In this document: positions 44,845-53,862 of the stretch, piece by piece
Position numbering within the stretch: the first letter of the stretch is position 1
How the letters are laid out: each line of letters starts with the position of its first letter
Source of the DNA: Desulforapulum sp034007745
GTDB lineage: Bacteria; Desulfobacterota; Desulfobacteria; Desulfobacterales; Desulfobacteraceae
DNA: 64,000 nt
Direction: 5' to 3'
Assembly (NCBI GenBank): GCA_034007745.1
Contig: JAVEQI010000001.1
Coordinates: 62,001 to 126,000, forward strand
The notes under the pieces: model-generated
The model's input: the letters and a program-made list of their open reading frames with translations, nothing else
Databases searched by the model: none
What the model was told of the DNA's origin: nothing
Position numbers and translations under genes: made by a program

Positions 44845-46258
44845 AGCCCAATACGCCATGGTTTTGAACCTTGATAAATGCATCGGCTGCCACACGTGCA
44901 GCATTACCTGCCAGAACGTGTGGACAAACCGTGAAGGTGCCGAATACATGTGGTTCAACAACGTCGAATCAAAGCCCGGAATAGGCTATCCAAAGAAGTG
45001 GGAAAACCAGAACGAATATAAGGGTGGATGGGAACTTAGCCGGGGCCGACTGAAACTTAAAGCCGGGGGCCGCATCAAAAAGGGTCTCACTATATTCCAC
45101 AACCCCGACCTCCCGGTAATGGACGACTACTACGAGCCCTGGAGTTACGACTACTCAAAGCTGATCAACAGTCCCACCCGCAAGCACCAGCCCTCCGTCG
45201 CCCCCAAATCCCTTGTGACAGGAAAACCCATGACCCCGACCTGGGGTCCCAACTGGGAGGACGACCTGGCAGGTCTGGGGGAAACAGGGGGAGGAGACAT
45301 AAACTTCAAGAATCTGGAGATCGAGACCTATCTGCAGTTTAAAAACGTGTTCATGTTCTGGCTGCCCCGTCTGTGCGAACACTGCCTGAACCCAGCCTGC
45401 GTGGCATCCTGCCCGTCAGGTGCCATTTACAAACGGGACGAGGACGGCATCGTTCTGGTGGACCAGGAACGATGCCGGGGATGGCGTTATTGCGTGTCTG
45501 GCTGCCCCTACAAGAAGGTCTACTTCAACTGGAAGACCGGGCGGGCCGAAAAGTGCATCCTCTGCTACCCAAGACTCGAAGCCGGGCTGACAACTCTTTG
45601 CGCCCACAGCTGCGTTGGTAGGATTCGTTACCTGGGGGTTCTGCTCTATGACATGGATCGCATCAAAGAGGCGGCCTCGGCTCCTTCGGACCAGGACGTT
45701 TATCCTGCCCATCTCGACATCATTCTCGATCCCCATGACCCTGAAATCAGACGCATGGCAGCAAACCAGGGCATTGCCCCCAACATGGTGGCGGCAGCCC
45801 AACAATCGCCGGTATACTCCTTGATCAAGGAGTGGCGACTGGCCCTGCCCCTGCATCCGGAATTTAGAACCCTTCCCATGGTGTGGTATATACCTCCCTT
45901 GAGCCCCGTCACAAGCCGGGTGGAGCCTTCCAGCCAATCGGATGCCATCAACAGAATGCGAATCCCCATGACCTACCTTGCAAACCTCCTGACCGCAGGC
46001 GACGAGGCCCCTGTCAGGATGGCCCTGAAACGCCTGGCGGCCATCCGAAACTACATGCGCACCCACCGGATTGAAAATCGATGGGACACCGAACTGCTCG
46101 ATGACGCGGGGCTTGACACGGAAAATGCCATGGCGATTTATCGCCTGCTGGCCCTTGCCAATATAAATCATCGTTTTGTTTTGCCGACAAAACCCGTTCT
46201 TGAGGGTCAGGACAATTTCACCCGCCAGGGCTCCTGCGGATTTAACGATGCATTCTAA
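44834..46258 (+). CDS. narH: Respiratory nitrate reductase beta subunit NarH
   Basis: Four-cluster Fe-S subunit that passes electrons from NarI to NarG. 474 residues. Cluster motifs: CIGCHTCSITCQNVW at the N-terminus, CEHCLNPACVASCPSGAIY, then CRGWRYCVSGCPYKK with tryptophan in place of a cysteine (the normal NarH [3Fe-4S] site), and CILCYPRLEAG / CAHSCVGRIRYLG. ATG at 44834 follows GGAGAGG; it overlaps the narG end, as in other nar operons. Confidence 0.96.
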   Translation: MKIKAQYAMVLNLDKCIGCHTCSITCQNVWTNREGAEYMWFNNVESKPGIGYPKKWENQNEYKGGWELSRGRLKLKAGGRIKKGLTIFHNPDLPVMDDYYEPWSYDYSKLINSPTRKHQPSVAPKSLVTGKPMTPTWGPNWEDDLAGLGETGGGDINFKNLEIETYLQFKNVFMFWLPRLCEHCLNPACVASCPSGAIYKRDEDGIVLVDQERCRGWRYCVSGCPYKKVYFNWKTGRAEKCILCYPRLEAGLTTLCAHSCVGRIRYLGVLLYDMDRIKEAASAPSDQDVYPAHLDIILDPHDPEIRRMAANQGIAPNMVAAAQQSPVYSLIKEWRLALPLHPEFRTLPMVWYIPPLSPVTSRVEPSSQSDAINRMRIPMTYLANLLTAGDEAPVRMALKRLAAIRNYMRTHRIENRWDTELLDDAGLDTENAMAIYRLLALANINHRFVLPTKPVLEGQDNFTRQGSCGFNDAF

Positions 46259-46289
46259 AAGTTACAGAGTGAACAAGGAAAAATCGACT

Positions 46290-46841
46290 ATGCGCCCATA
46301 TTCACCAGATTCCATGCAGCTGATTTCCATATTGCTAAGCTACCCCGACGAGACCTTGTTCAGCCACCTGGATGAAATTCTTTCCAGGGCTGACCAGGTC
46401 TGCCCTGACAAAGTAAAATCAGCTATCCAGGCGTTCATCAACGAGTATAAATTCCAGGGACTTGTGAAAGCCCAGGAAAAATACACTGCCCTGTTTGACA
46501 TGGATCCGTCAACCACCTTGAACATCACCTACCACGCCCACGGTGACAGCGAAAAACGGGCCACTGCCCTGACCCACCTTGTGCAAACCTACGCAGGGGC
46601 CGGATGGGAGCCAACCAGCGGCGAACTTCCCGATTATCTGCCAATGGTACTTGAATTTCTTGCCATCTCTCCCCCTGGGGAAGATACCTCACCGGCCTGG
46701 CTGTGCCTTAAGGGCATGCACCCCCTTGTTGAACGTCTGGAAGAAAAGGCCCCCCTGTATGCTTCTCTCTTAAAACCCATTTTGACCATGGTCACAAAAA
46801 AATCCCCACCAATATCTACCCCAGAGGAGGAAATCCCATGA
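46290..46841 (+). CDS. narJ: Nitrate reductase molybdenum cofactor assembly chaperone NarJ
   Basis: TorD/NarJ-family chaperone for NarG maturation, 183 residues from ATG 46290 (AAGGA upstream; the frame stays open to 46176 inside narH). Typical all-helical sequence with LISILLSYPDETLFSHL at the N-terminus and YTALFDMDPSTTLNITYHAHGD, the conserved NarJ core, and DYLPMVLEFLA. Overlaps narI by 4 bases. Confidence 0.92.
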   Translation: MRPYSPDSMQLISILLSYPDETLFSHLDEILSRADQVCPDKVKSAIQAFINEYKFQGLVKAQEKYTALFDMDPSTTLNITYHAHGDSEKRATALTHLVQTYAGAGWEPTSGELPDYLPMVLEFLAISPPGEDTSPAWLCLKGMHPLVERLEEKAPLYASLLKPILTMVTKKSPPISTPEEEIP

Positions 46842-47512
46842 ATCTTTTAAACACCTTCCTGTTTATTATTTTCCCCTATCTCTGCCTTACCATCTTTGTC
46901 CTTGGCCACGGCTGGCGCTACCTCACCGATCGCTATACCTGGAACGCCCGGTCAAGCGAATTTCTGGAAAAAAAAACCCTGTTCGCAGGATCGCTTCTCT
47001 TCCACTACGGAATAATATTCACATTCTTTGGCCATGCAAGCGGTTTGCTTATCCCGCAAAGCCTCCTCGATCAAATCGGCATCGACAGCCAGACCCATAC
47101 CTTCATAGCTCACTGGAACGGTTTAGCGGTGGGAGTTGCGGCCTTTATCGGCCTGGTGCTGCTTTTTAGACGACGCATGACCCATCCCCGGATTCGAGCG
47201 GTTAACAGGCTTAACGACACCGTAACACTGGGTGGATTGTTCGTTGTGATAGTTACAGGCCTTTTCAATGTGATATTTGGAAACTACGACGTACTCTACA
47301 CCATTGCACCCTGGATACGGGGAATAGTGACCTTTACACCCGATGCCATGCTCATGAAAGCCACTCCCCTGAGCTACAAGATCCATGTGATAACGGCCTT
47401 AGCCCTGCTCGGTTTTTCACCCTTCAGCCGCCTGGTCCACATCTGGAGTGTACCGGTGACCTATCTTTTCCGCAGATGGATTCTTTTTCGACGTCAGGCA
47501 CGGCAATTGTGA
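46838..47512 (+). CDS. narI: Respiratory nitrate reductase gamma subunit NarI
   Basis: Diheme cytochrome b that oxidises quinol. 224 residues, five membrane helices. The four heme histidines appear in the expected places: two in the second helix (LLFHYGIIFTFFGHASGL) and two in the last (KIHVITALALLGFSPFSRLVHIWSVP). This shows the enzyme takes electrons from the quinone pool. Starts in ATGA overlap with narJ. Confidence 0.95.
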   Translation: MNLLNTFLFIIFPYLCLTIFVLGHGWRYLTDRYTWNARSSEFLEKKTLFAGSLLFHYGIIFTFFGHASGLLIPQSLLDQIGIDSQTHTFIAHWNGLAVGVAAFIGLVLLFRRRMTHPRIRAVNRLNDTVTLGGLFVVIVTGLFNVIFGNYDVLYTIAPWIRGIVTFTPDAMLMKATPLSYKIHVITALALLGFSPFSRLVHIWSVPVTYLFRRWILFRRQARQL

Positions 47513-47528
47513 ATGACGAGGCAGGCTT

Positions 47529-48710
47529 ATGGATAAAATAAATTACGACACTTTTTTTCACAACTTTATGCTGCCGGGCACGGGCATTCTGCTCTTTATA
47601 TTTTCAGCCGTGTTGATAACGCTTTTTCTTATACGGCCAAAACCTTTACAGGCTCGGCCCGGGCAGCATTTTTTCATGAACAGAATCCAGCAGCTGAACC
47701 CGGCCTATTTCGCCCTGGTGATGTCCACCGGTATTGTTTCGATTGCAGCCCACCTCCAGGGATTTAATATCATTGCCACAACGCTTTTGGGGTTCAATAT
47801 CGTTGCCTATCCAGTTTTGTGGGTTATGTACATCTGCCGCATGGTATGGTTCCCTGAAAATTTTAAGAATGATTTTCTCGACCACACCCTTGGCATGGGT
47901 TATTTTACTGCAGTGGCAGCCTCCGGGGTGTTTGGAAGCCAGGTTGTTATGCTGTTCAACAGCTTTTTCATCGCAGCAGCTCTTTGGTGCATCACTATCT
48001 CTTTATGGCTCTGCCTCATATATGGAATATTCACAGGATTTATCACCAAGAGAGAAAAGCCCTCCATAGACCGGGGCATAAACGGCGGCTGGCTTCTTGC
48101 CATCGTTGCCACCCAGGCCGTTGCCGTTCTGAGTACGACCCTCGCTCCTTTTTTTGAATATTATCTGGAACCCGTACTGTTTTTAGCCTTTGTTACCTGG
48201 CTGTTCGGCGGGATGCTGTATATCTGGGTTATCTCTTTGATCTTCTACCGTTATCTGTTCTTTGCCTTTTCCCCCGAGGATCTTACCCCGCCCTACTGGA
48301 TCAACATGGGAGCAGTTGCCATCACCACCCTTGCAGGCACAGGATTGATAGCCACTGCGGGCTCATCCTCTTTTTTAATCGAGCTTGGGCCTTTTCTTAC
48401 TGGACTTACCTGGTTTTTCTGGGCAACTGCGACATGGTGGATTCCAATGCTTGTTATCCTTGGGGTATGGCGCCACGGATATCGAAGGTTTCCCCTGGGC
48501 TACAGTCCGTTATTCTGGGGAGCGGTCTTCCCCCTTGGGATGTACACGGCCTGCACCCACAGGCTTTCAGAGGTGACCGGGGTTGAGCTGATAGGCATAA
48601 TTCCCAAGGGCTTTATCTACGTTGCCATGGCAGCGTGGCTTATAACCCTGGGCGGGATGGTGCATGCTGTTTTTACAGGCCTTGGAGGATCCAGAATAAA
48701 GAGTTTTTGA
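47529..48710 (+). CDS. TDT (TehA/Mae1/SLAC1) family membrane transporter or anion channel
   Basis: 393 residues with about ten membrane helices. After an extra N-terminal helix the TDT core begins with NPAYFALVMSTGIVSIAAHLQG, typical of the TehA/C4-dicarboxylate/sulfite transporter group, which includes the plant nitrate/chloride channel SLAC1. It starts 17 bases after narI with GAGGCAGG as ribosome site, so it is the fifth gene of the nar operon. No narK is present. A role in nitrate/nitrite movement is inference; malate, sulfite or tellurite-related transport remain possible. Confidence 0.85.
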   Translation: MDKINYDTFFHNFMLPGTGILLFIFSAVLITLFLIRPKPLQARPGQHFFMNRIQQLNPAYFALVMSTGIVSIAAHLQGFNIIATTLLGFNIVAYPVLWVMYICRMVWFPENFKNDFLDHTLGMGYFTAVAASGVFGSQVVMLFNSFFIAAALWCITISLWLCLIYGIFTGFITKREKPSIDRGINGGWLLAIVATQAVAVLSTTLAPFFEYYLEPVLFLAFVTWLFGGMLYIWVISLIFYRYLFFAFSPEDLTPPYWINMGAVAITTLAGTGLIATAGSSSFLIELGPFLTGLTWFFWATATWWIPMLVILGVWRHGYRRFPLGYSPLFWGAVFPLGMYTACTHRLSEVTGVELIGIIPKGFIYVAMAAWLITLGGMVHAVFTGLGGSRIKSF

Positions 48711-49060
48711 ACAGCTGAGCTGAGTATTGCTGGGGCAAATTGGAAATAAAGATCCATACCTTCATTATTGAAAGAAGACAATTATAGCTAAGCCGCTATA
48801 TTGTATCAGTTTATATCCAACAGGCCCTGGCTTAGACGAAACTATGGGGTTGTGTAAAAAAAATGTAGCTTGTTTTACAGATACAGAAAATTCCGGGAGT
48901 CTCGATGGAAGTCAAACTAATCGTCGTCAAAACCTGCTGTTCCATCCATTGAAGATATCTTTTATTCCGCTATAGGGGCAGGGGCAATTCATGAATTGCC
49001 CCTGCGGTGTCGTCTAAGGTATCGTAAGCACCAGTTACCAGACAGATCGACCGGCGGAGG
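48711..49060. other. Intergenic region between the nar operon and the META lipoprotein gene (350 bp)
   Basis: Gap between two convergent genes. Apart from the 26-bp palindrome at 48979-49004 no structure, RNA gene or coding sequence was recognised, and no classical terminator for either side. Confidence 0.6.
48979..49004. repeat. Perfect 26-bp palindrome CAGGGGCAATTCA/TGAATTGCCCCTG
   Basis: Self-complementary over its whole length with no loop. A diverged copy is at 59276-59298. It may form a hairpin at the convergent gene ends, but no T-run follows. Confidence 0.8.
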
Positions 49061-49531
49061 CTAATTTACGGGTACATAAAACTTGAGTTCTGCCTGTTTA
49101 TCTTTTGTGTACCCATATAGGTATATTCCCTCCATGCGTAATCGTTCTATCATAGAAAAGAGATCAAGGAACATGAACTCCTGTCGCATCTCTTGCTCCG
49201 GACCCGCCATTTTTGTTGCTCCAACTTGAACAAGCTTGAGGTCCCCCTGGGAGTCTACCTCCATGGAGCCAAAAAAACGATTGATGCCTGTGAAACCCAA
49301 AAACCTGCCGTCCTTTTCAAATTTTATAAAGGGACGTTCACCAATGAGGGGAATGTCCTTCCCACCCTTTGTAATTTTTTCAAGCTGCCATTGCACTTGA
49401 GTGATCTTGCCGAAATTTTCGGAGGTAATCAGAGTTCCCCCATCCAAATCAGCCGGTTTGCCGTCATTTAAGGCAGAACAGCCTGTGAAAATAAGAGCAA
49501 GGAAAACAACAAGGTAAAAATAACGTAGCAT
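49061..49531 (-). CDS. META/HslJ-domain lipoprotein
   Basis: 156 residues. Lipoprotein signal with lipobox IFTGC at the N-terminus, then one META domain (WQLEKITKGGKDIP, FIKFEKDGRFLGFTGINRFFGSMEV, KMAGPEQEMRQEFMFLDLF), the fold of heat-inducible HslJ. The canonical order W-L, G-N-R/G-x-N and MAxxxxxxE is recognisable, with CN replaced by INR. Function of the family is unclear (envelope stress or motility). Starts 12 bases after the flavoprotein gene, so it is cotranscribed with it. Confidence 0.85.
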   Translation of the reverse strand: MLRYFYLVVFLALIFTGCSALNDGKPADLDGGTLITSENFGKITQVQWQLEKITKGGKDIPLIGERPFIKFEKDGRFLGFTGINRFFGSMEVDSQGDLKLVQVGATKMAGPEQEMRQEFMFLDLFSMIERLRMEGIYLYGYTKDKQAELKFYVPVN

Positions 49532-49543
49532 AAGTATTATCCT

Positions 49544-50935
49544 TTATTGATCTTTATTAATCAAAGGTTTAAGCATATAACTCAGATCGCTTTCCCGGGT
49601 GGGATAGGGACTCAAAAGGGTTTGCCGGTATAGTTCATCAATGGGAATTTTATGAATCATGGCGGTTCTGATAGTATTGATCACACCTCCTGCCTGGTCT
49701 GACAGTATATGAGCCCCTAAAATCAGGTTGTTTTCATCGACCAGCACCTTGAATGCGGCATGTTCAAGGCCAATTCGCTGATAGGTGGGCCACCCGATAT
49801 TTTTTTGAAAATTCTTCCGAAAGGATATCCCTTCCTCTTCCAGAGCCTCTTCTGTTTTCCCGATGGTTGCAAGCTGGGGCAGGGTAAAAAGAACAGCTGG
49901 AACCGCACTGTAATCCATTGAAGAACCATTGCCTTGACCAAGGTCAGCCAGGATGTTTTCAGCCGCAGTAATGGCCTCCACATCTGCCACCCGGGCAAGC
50001 TGAATGGTTGCCGCACAATCACCCACTGCAAAGATGTGGGGGCAGGATGTTCGCATACCGGGGTCTACCTCTATCCCACGGCGGGAATATTTTACACCGG
50101 CACTGTCCAGGGAAAGAGTATCAAGATCGGCCACCCGGCCCGCACCATGGACCACGAGCCCTGCCTCAATGGCATCCTCATCTTTAGATAAAACCCTGAA
50201 TCCTTTTGCTGTCTTTTCAATTTTTTCGATCTTTACACCGCAGTTGACCTCCACGCCAGCCGCAGTTGATGCCGCCACAAGTTCGGCCACCATTTCAGCG
50301 TCAAAGGGCCCCAAGGGTCGCTTGCCCACCTCCAGGATTATTGACCGCTGTTTGCTTCCTCCCAGGCGTGCAGCAAAATGGGCAAACTCAAACGAGATAA
50401 ATCCGCCCCCGATGAATACTACAGAATCTGGAAGCTCGTTTAATTCAAGGAATTGATCATTTGTAATAACATGTTCCATCCCTTCAATGGGCAGATCCAT
50501 GGGTCTGGCACCGGCGGCCACAATAAAAAAATCGCCCATGATCTCCCTGTCGTTCACGCGCAGGATTTTATCATCGACAAATGTGGCGATTCCAGGCAGG
50601 AACTCGATCCCTGCATCTTGAATGTTTTTAACTGTCCCTGGCGGAATCTTTGAGGTAAATTTATTTTTCTCTTCAACCACCCGGCCCCAATCTCCTTTTG
50701 ACGCCTGGATAATTCCCCTGCCCTCAAGGTGCCGCGTCTTGTCAACCGCTTCAGCCGCCTCGTAAAACCATTTTTTGGGCTGGCATCCGGTAAGGGCACA
50801 GGTCCCGCCGGGCCGATGGGATTTTTCAACAAGGGCAACGTTCAAACCCTTTTCCCTAAGAAGAAAAGCGGCTGTCTGACCGCCTGTACCGCTGCCCACA
50901 ACAATCACATCGAATTTATCCATGTTTTTGGTCAT
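49544..50935 (-). CDS. Dihydrolipoamide dehydrogenase-like flavoprotein without the catalytic histidine
   Basis: Class I pyridine nucleotide-disulfide oxidoreductase fold, 463 residues. FAD motif VVGSGTGGQTAA, redox cysteine pair GGTCALTGCQPKK, NAD(P)H motif FIGGGFISFEFAHFAARLG, second FAD motif IFAVGDCAAT and a dimerisation domain. The end reads SPYPTRESD where true disulfide reductases have HPTxxE; the active-site histidine is a tyrosine and the glutamate is displaced. Its substrate is unknown and calling it lpd, gor or merA would be unsafe. ATG at 50935 follows AAGGAGG closely. Between a methyltransferase gene and a META lipoprotein gene. Confidence 0.85.
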   Translation of the reverse strand: MTKNMDKFDVIVVGSGTGGQTAAFLLREKGLNVALVEKSHRPGGTCALTGCQPKKWFYEAAEAVDKTRHLEGRGIIQASKGDWGRVVEEKNKFTSKIPPGTVKNIQDAGIEFLPGIATFVDDKILRVNDREIMGDFFIVAAGARPMDLPIEGMEHVITNDQFLELNELPDSVVFIGGGFISFEFAHFAARLGGSKQRSIILEVGKRPLGPFDAEMVAELVAASTAAGVEVNCGVKIEKIEKTAKGFRVLSKDEDAIEAGLVVHGAGRVADLDTLSLDSAGVKYSRRGIEVDPGMRTSCPHIFAVGDCAATIQLARVADVEAITAAENILADLGQGNGSSMDYSAVPAVLFTLPQLATIGKTEEALEEEGISFRKNFQKNIGWPTYQRIGLEHAAFKVLVDENNLILGAHILSDQAGGVINTIRTAMIHKIPIDELYRQTLLSPYPTRESDLSYMLKPLINKDQ

Positions 50936-50966
50936 CCTACCTCCTTATCCTGGAATTATACCATGT

Positions 50967-51584
50967 TTAACAGCGCCTCAATACACCAAGGGTCTGGGTC
51001 AGGGAAATAGCCTCATAATCCCCGGAGGCAAGGGCTGTTTCATAAATCTTACGGGGAGCCTGGCCACCCAGGGCTTCATCGAAAAAAATATCGTGAATTA
51101 CAAGAAATCCATCCTTCATAATGTGGGGGGCCCAGAGACGAAGATCGTCCGAGGCGGCCTCAAACGAATGCCCCCCGTCAATAAACAGGAGAGAAAGTTG
51201 CGTTGCCCACATGCGGGCAGCTGTTTTTGAATCTGAAACTATGGGAACGACGGTTGAAAGCAAGCCTGACCTCTCCAGGGTTGTCTGGAAAAAATTAAAG
51301 GTGTTGATTCGGCCGAGGCTTTTATCGAAAAGCTCAGGGTCAAAGTATTCCTCGCCCGGCTGCTGTTCCTCAGATCCCCTGTGGTGGTCCAGGGAGAAAA
51401 GAATTCCCTGTCTTTGCTTACAGGCAAGACCTAGAAAATAGGCTGATTTTCCGCAATAAGATCCAATTTCAAGGCAGGGTCCAAGGGCTGCCGCATCAAG
51501 GGCGGTATCGTAGAGTTTTTCAGCCTCCTCATCTGCCATGAAACCCTTGATCGTTGCTGCAAATTTAAAATCAATCATTGTCAT
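50967..51584 (-). CDS. Class I SAM-dependent methyltransferase (Methyltransf_24 type)
   Basis: 205 residues. SAM motif PCLEIGSYCGKSAYFLGLA, then SLDHHRGSEEQQ and the acidic motif SLLFIDGGHSFEAASDDLRLW; this pattern is typical of the CmcI/Methyltransf_24 group acting on small molecules or sugars. Starts at ATG 51584, inside the end of ftsK (14-base overlap), or at the ATG two codons later. Substrate unknown. Confidence 0.82.
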   Translation of the reverse strand: MTMIDFKFAATIKGFMADEEAEKLYDTALDAAALGPCLEIGSYCGKSAYFLGLACKQRQGILFSLDHHRGSEEQQPGEEYFDPELFDKSLGRINTFNFFQTTLERSGLLSTVVPIVSDSKTAARMWATQLSLLFIDGGHSFEAASDDLRLWAPHIMKDGFLVIHDIFFDEALGGQAPRKIYETALASGDYEAISLTQTLGVLRRC

Positions 51585-53862
51585 AACGCTTTACCAGGAC
51601 CTCCCTCTGCTTTGCCCCTTCCTGGGGACCGATTATCCCCTCCTTCTCCATCACCTCAATAATCCTGGCGGCCCTGTTGTAACCGATCCTCAAATGGCGC
51701 TGGACGCTTGAGATGGAAGCCTGGCGCGAACTGGTCACAAGGGCCACGGCCTCGTCATACTTTTCATCATATTCGGTCTCCTGCTCGTTGTTTTTACCAT
51801 CTTCAGTCCACTCAGTGACATCCTCCACATATTCAGGGGCCTGCTGTTCTTTTAAAAACCCGGTAACCCTTGCAATCTCAGCCTCTGAAATGAATGCACA
51901 CTGAATGCGCTGGAGCCTTCCGGTTCCCGGGGGAAGAAAAAGCATATCTCCATTGCCAAGCAGCCGTTCCGAGCCGTTGGAGTCAAGAATGGTCCTTGAA
52001 TCAATGCGTGAAGAGACCTGGAAGGATATCCTGGTGGGAAAGTTGGCCTTGATAATTCCAGTGAGGACATCCACAGACGGCCGCTGGGTGGCAAGGATCA
52101 GATGGATGCCTGCGGCCCTTGCCATCTGGGCAAGGCGGATAAGGGCGGATTCCACCTCCCTTGAGGCAACCATCATGAGGTCGGCAAACTCGTCCACGAT
52201 CACGACGATGTAGGGCAATTTTTCAACTTCCCCACGTTCATCTTCATCGCTGTCTTCAACGTCTTTTGTTCCCCCTTTTTCCACAAGCTCGTTGTACTGG
52301 AGGATGTTTCGAACCCCGTTTTCAGCCAGAAGTTCATACCGCCGCTCCATCTCCCGGACTGCCCAGAAAAGAGCATTGGTTGCCTTTTTCATATCAGTAA
52401 CAACAGGTGAGATCAGATGGGGTATCCCGTCGTAAACAGAAAGTTCGATGCGCTTGGGATCCACCATGATAAACTTGACCTCCCGGGGAGATGCCTTGTA
52501 AAGAAGGCTGATGATCATGGAGTTGAGCCCCACGCTCTTTCCCGTACCGGTAGCTCCTGCGATGAGAAGATGGGGCATGCGGTCCATGGCGGCTGCAATG
52601 GGAACACCGACAATATCCTTGCCAAGGGCAAGGGTCAGCTTTGACTCTGAATTGATAAAGGCCGTGGAGGTAATTATTTCCCGCAGGCCAACAAAATCAC
52701 GCCGATCGTTGGGAAGCTCAACCCCTACAACATCCTTGCCTGGTATGGGGGCAACAATACGTATGCTAAGCGCACTCAGGGCAAGGGCAAGGTCATCTGT
52801 AAGATTAACGATCTTGCTGATTTTAACCCCGGGCGCAGGCCTATACTCAAAGGTGGTAATCACGGGGCCTGGAAGAATCTCCACCACCTCCCCTGAGATT
52901 CCAAAATCGTTGAGTTTTTTCTCGAGGATCTCCCCTTTCCTTCTGAGGAGCTCAATGTTGACCTTTCCCTTTACCGCTTTTTTTTCCTTGAGCAGAGCGA
53001 CCGGGGGAAGGATAAAATCAGATCGAACCCTCAAATCTTTAACGGGGCCGGAAGCTTGGATTTCAGTATCCCGGGGTGGGGTTTTGATGACAACGGCCCC
53101 AGATTCATCCTTGAATGAAGAAGCTTCATAATTCTCCCGGACGGTTGATTCGAACTTGCCAGACCTGTTTTTTTTGGGAAAAAGAGTCAAACGCCTTGGA
53201 GGGGCTGTCCCGCCTACATCGATTGTTTGAATCCTCTGTTTTCTCCTGTCGTGAATCCTGTTAAAAACCCTGGTAAATCCATTAGCAAGGGCCTTTGAGC
53301 CCCCGACCAGACGACCCGCAACACCTGCAATCTTTCCTTTAAGCCAGAAAAATACCGTTACCAGGGAGATGCCCGTAGTCAAAACAAACCCAAGGGCAAA
53401 GAGAAGAACCAGAATGATCACAGAACCTGGAATATTGGTGTAACGAACAAGAAAATCGGCAAAGGAAATGCCCACCCATCCACCCGAAGAGTAGGTCTGC
53501 CCCCACAGCGGATAACTCTCCTTAACAAGGGTGAGCATTGCGCCGGTTGACACCACCACCACCATTCCCCCGCACAGGGTCATGACGATGATTCGGCCGA
53601 TGATCCCACTTGAACCCCGCTTGAAATACCAGAACGAACAGAGAAGCAGTAAAACAGGAACCCAGAATGCTCCAAGGCCAAAGAGGGCGATCAAGAAACC
53701 GGACAGGTGGGCGCCCACAAGGCCAAAACTATTGTGGACCTTATGGGTGGACGAAAAAACACTTGTGTTGATCGAAGGATCAAGGGGGCTGTAGGAGACA
53801 AGGCTGAGCCCTGTCAGGACAACCAGAAAGACAAAAAAAATACCGCTGATCTCTTTTTTCAT
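51571..53862 (-). CDS. ftsK: DNA translocase FtsK
   Basis: Chromosome-segregating translocase at the septum, 763 residues. Four N-terminal membrane helices (to about residue 185), a short linker (about 185-270; E. coli has over 600 residues here), the alpha/beta motor with Walker A GATGTGKSVGLNS and Walker B YIVVIVDEFADLMM, and the C-terminal gamma winged helix that reads KOPS (VTSSRQASISSVQRHLRIGYNRAA). Overlaps rnj by 4 bases, an unusual partner. Confidence 0.96.
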   Translation of the reverse strand: MKKEISGIFFVFLVVLTGLSLVSYSPLDPSINTSVFSSTHKVHNSFGLVGAHLSGFLIALFGLGAFWVPVLLLLCSFWYFKRGSSGIIGRIIVMTLCGGMVVVVSTGAMLTLVKESYPLWGQTYSSGGWVGISFADFLVRYTNIPGSVIILVLLFALGFVLTTGISLVTVFFWLKGKIAGVAGRLVGGSKALANGFTRVFNRIHDRRKQRIQTIDVGGTAPPRRLTLFPKKNRSGKFESTVRENYEASSFKDESGAVVIKTPPRDTEIQASGPVKDLRVRSDFILPPVALLKEKKAVKGKVNIELLRRKGEILEKKLNDFGISGEVVEILPGPVITTFEYRPAPGVKISKIVNLTDDLALALSALSIRIVAPIPGKDVVGVELPNDRRDFVGLREIITSTAFINSESKLTLALGKDIVGVPIAAAMDRMPHLLIAGATGTGKSVGLNSMIISLLYKASPREVKFIMVDPKRIELSVYDGIPHLISPVVTDMKKATNALFWAVREMERRYELLAENGVRNILQYNELVEKGGTKDVEDSDEDERGEVEKLPYIVVIVDEFADLMMVASREVESALIRLAQMARAAGIHLILATQRPSVDVLTGIIKANFPTRISFQVSSRIDSRTILDSNGSERLLGNGDMLFLPPGTGRLQRIQCAFISEAEIARVTGFLKEQQAPEYVEDVTEWTEDGKNNEQETEYDEKYDEAVALVTSSRQASISSVQRHLRIGYNRAARIIEVMEKEGIIGPQEGAKQREVLVKRYDND

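Noticed and set aside
45416..46171. 251-residue open frame antisense to narH
   Set aside because: Shadow of the narH reading frame; narH has all its cluster motifs.
48979..49004. Palindrome as an intrinsic terminator of the nar operon
   Set aside because: No T-run on either strand, more than 260 bases after the last nar gene, and a relative of it occurs elsewhere as repeat DNA.
49544..50935. Mercuric reductase or dihydrolipoamide dehydrogenase
   Set aside because: No HMA domain or C-terminal cysteine pair for mercury, no pyruvate/oxoglutarate dehydrogenase genes nearby, and the catalytic histidine is missing.
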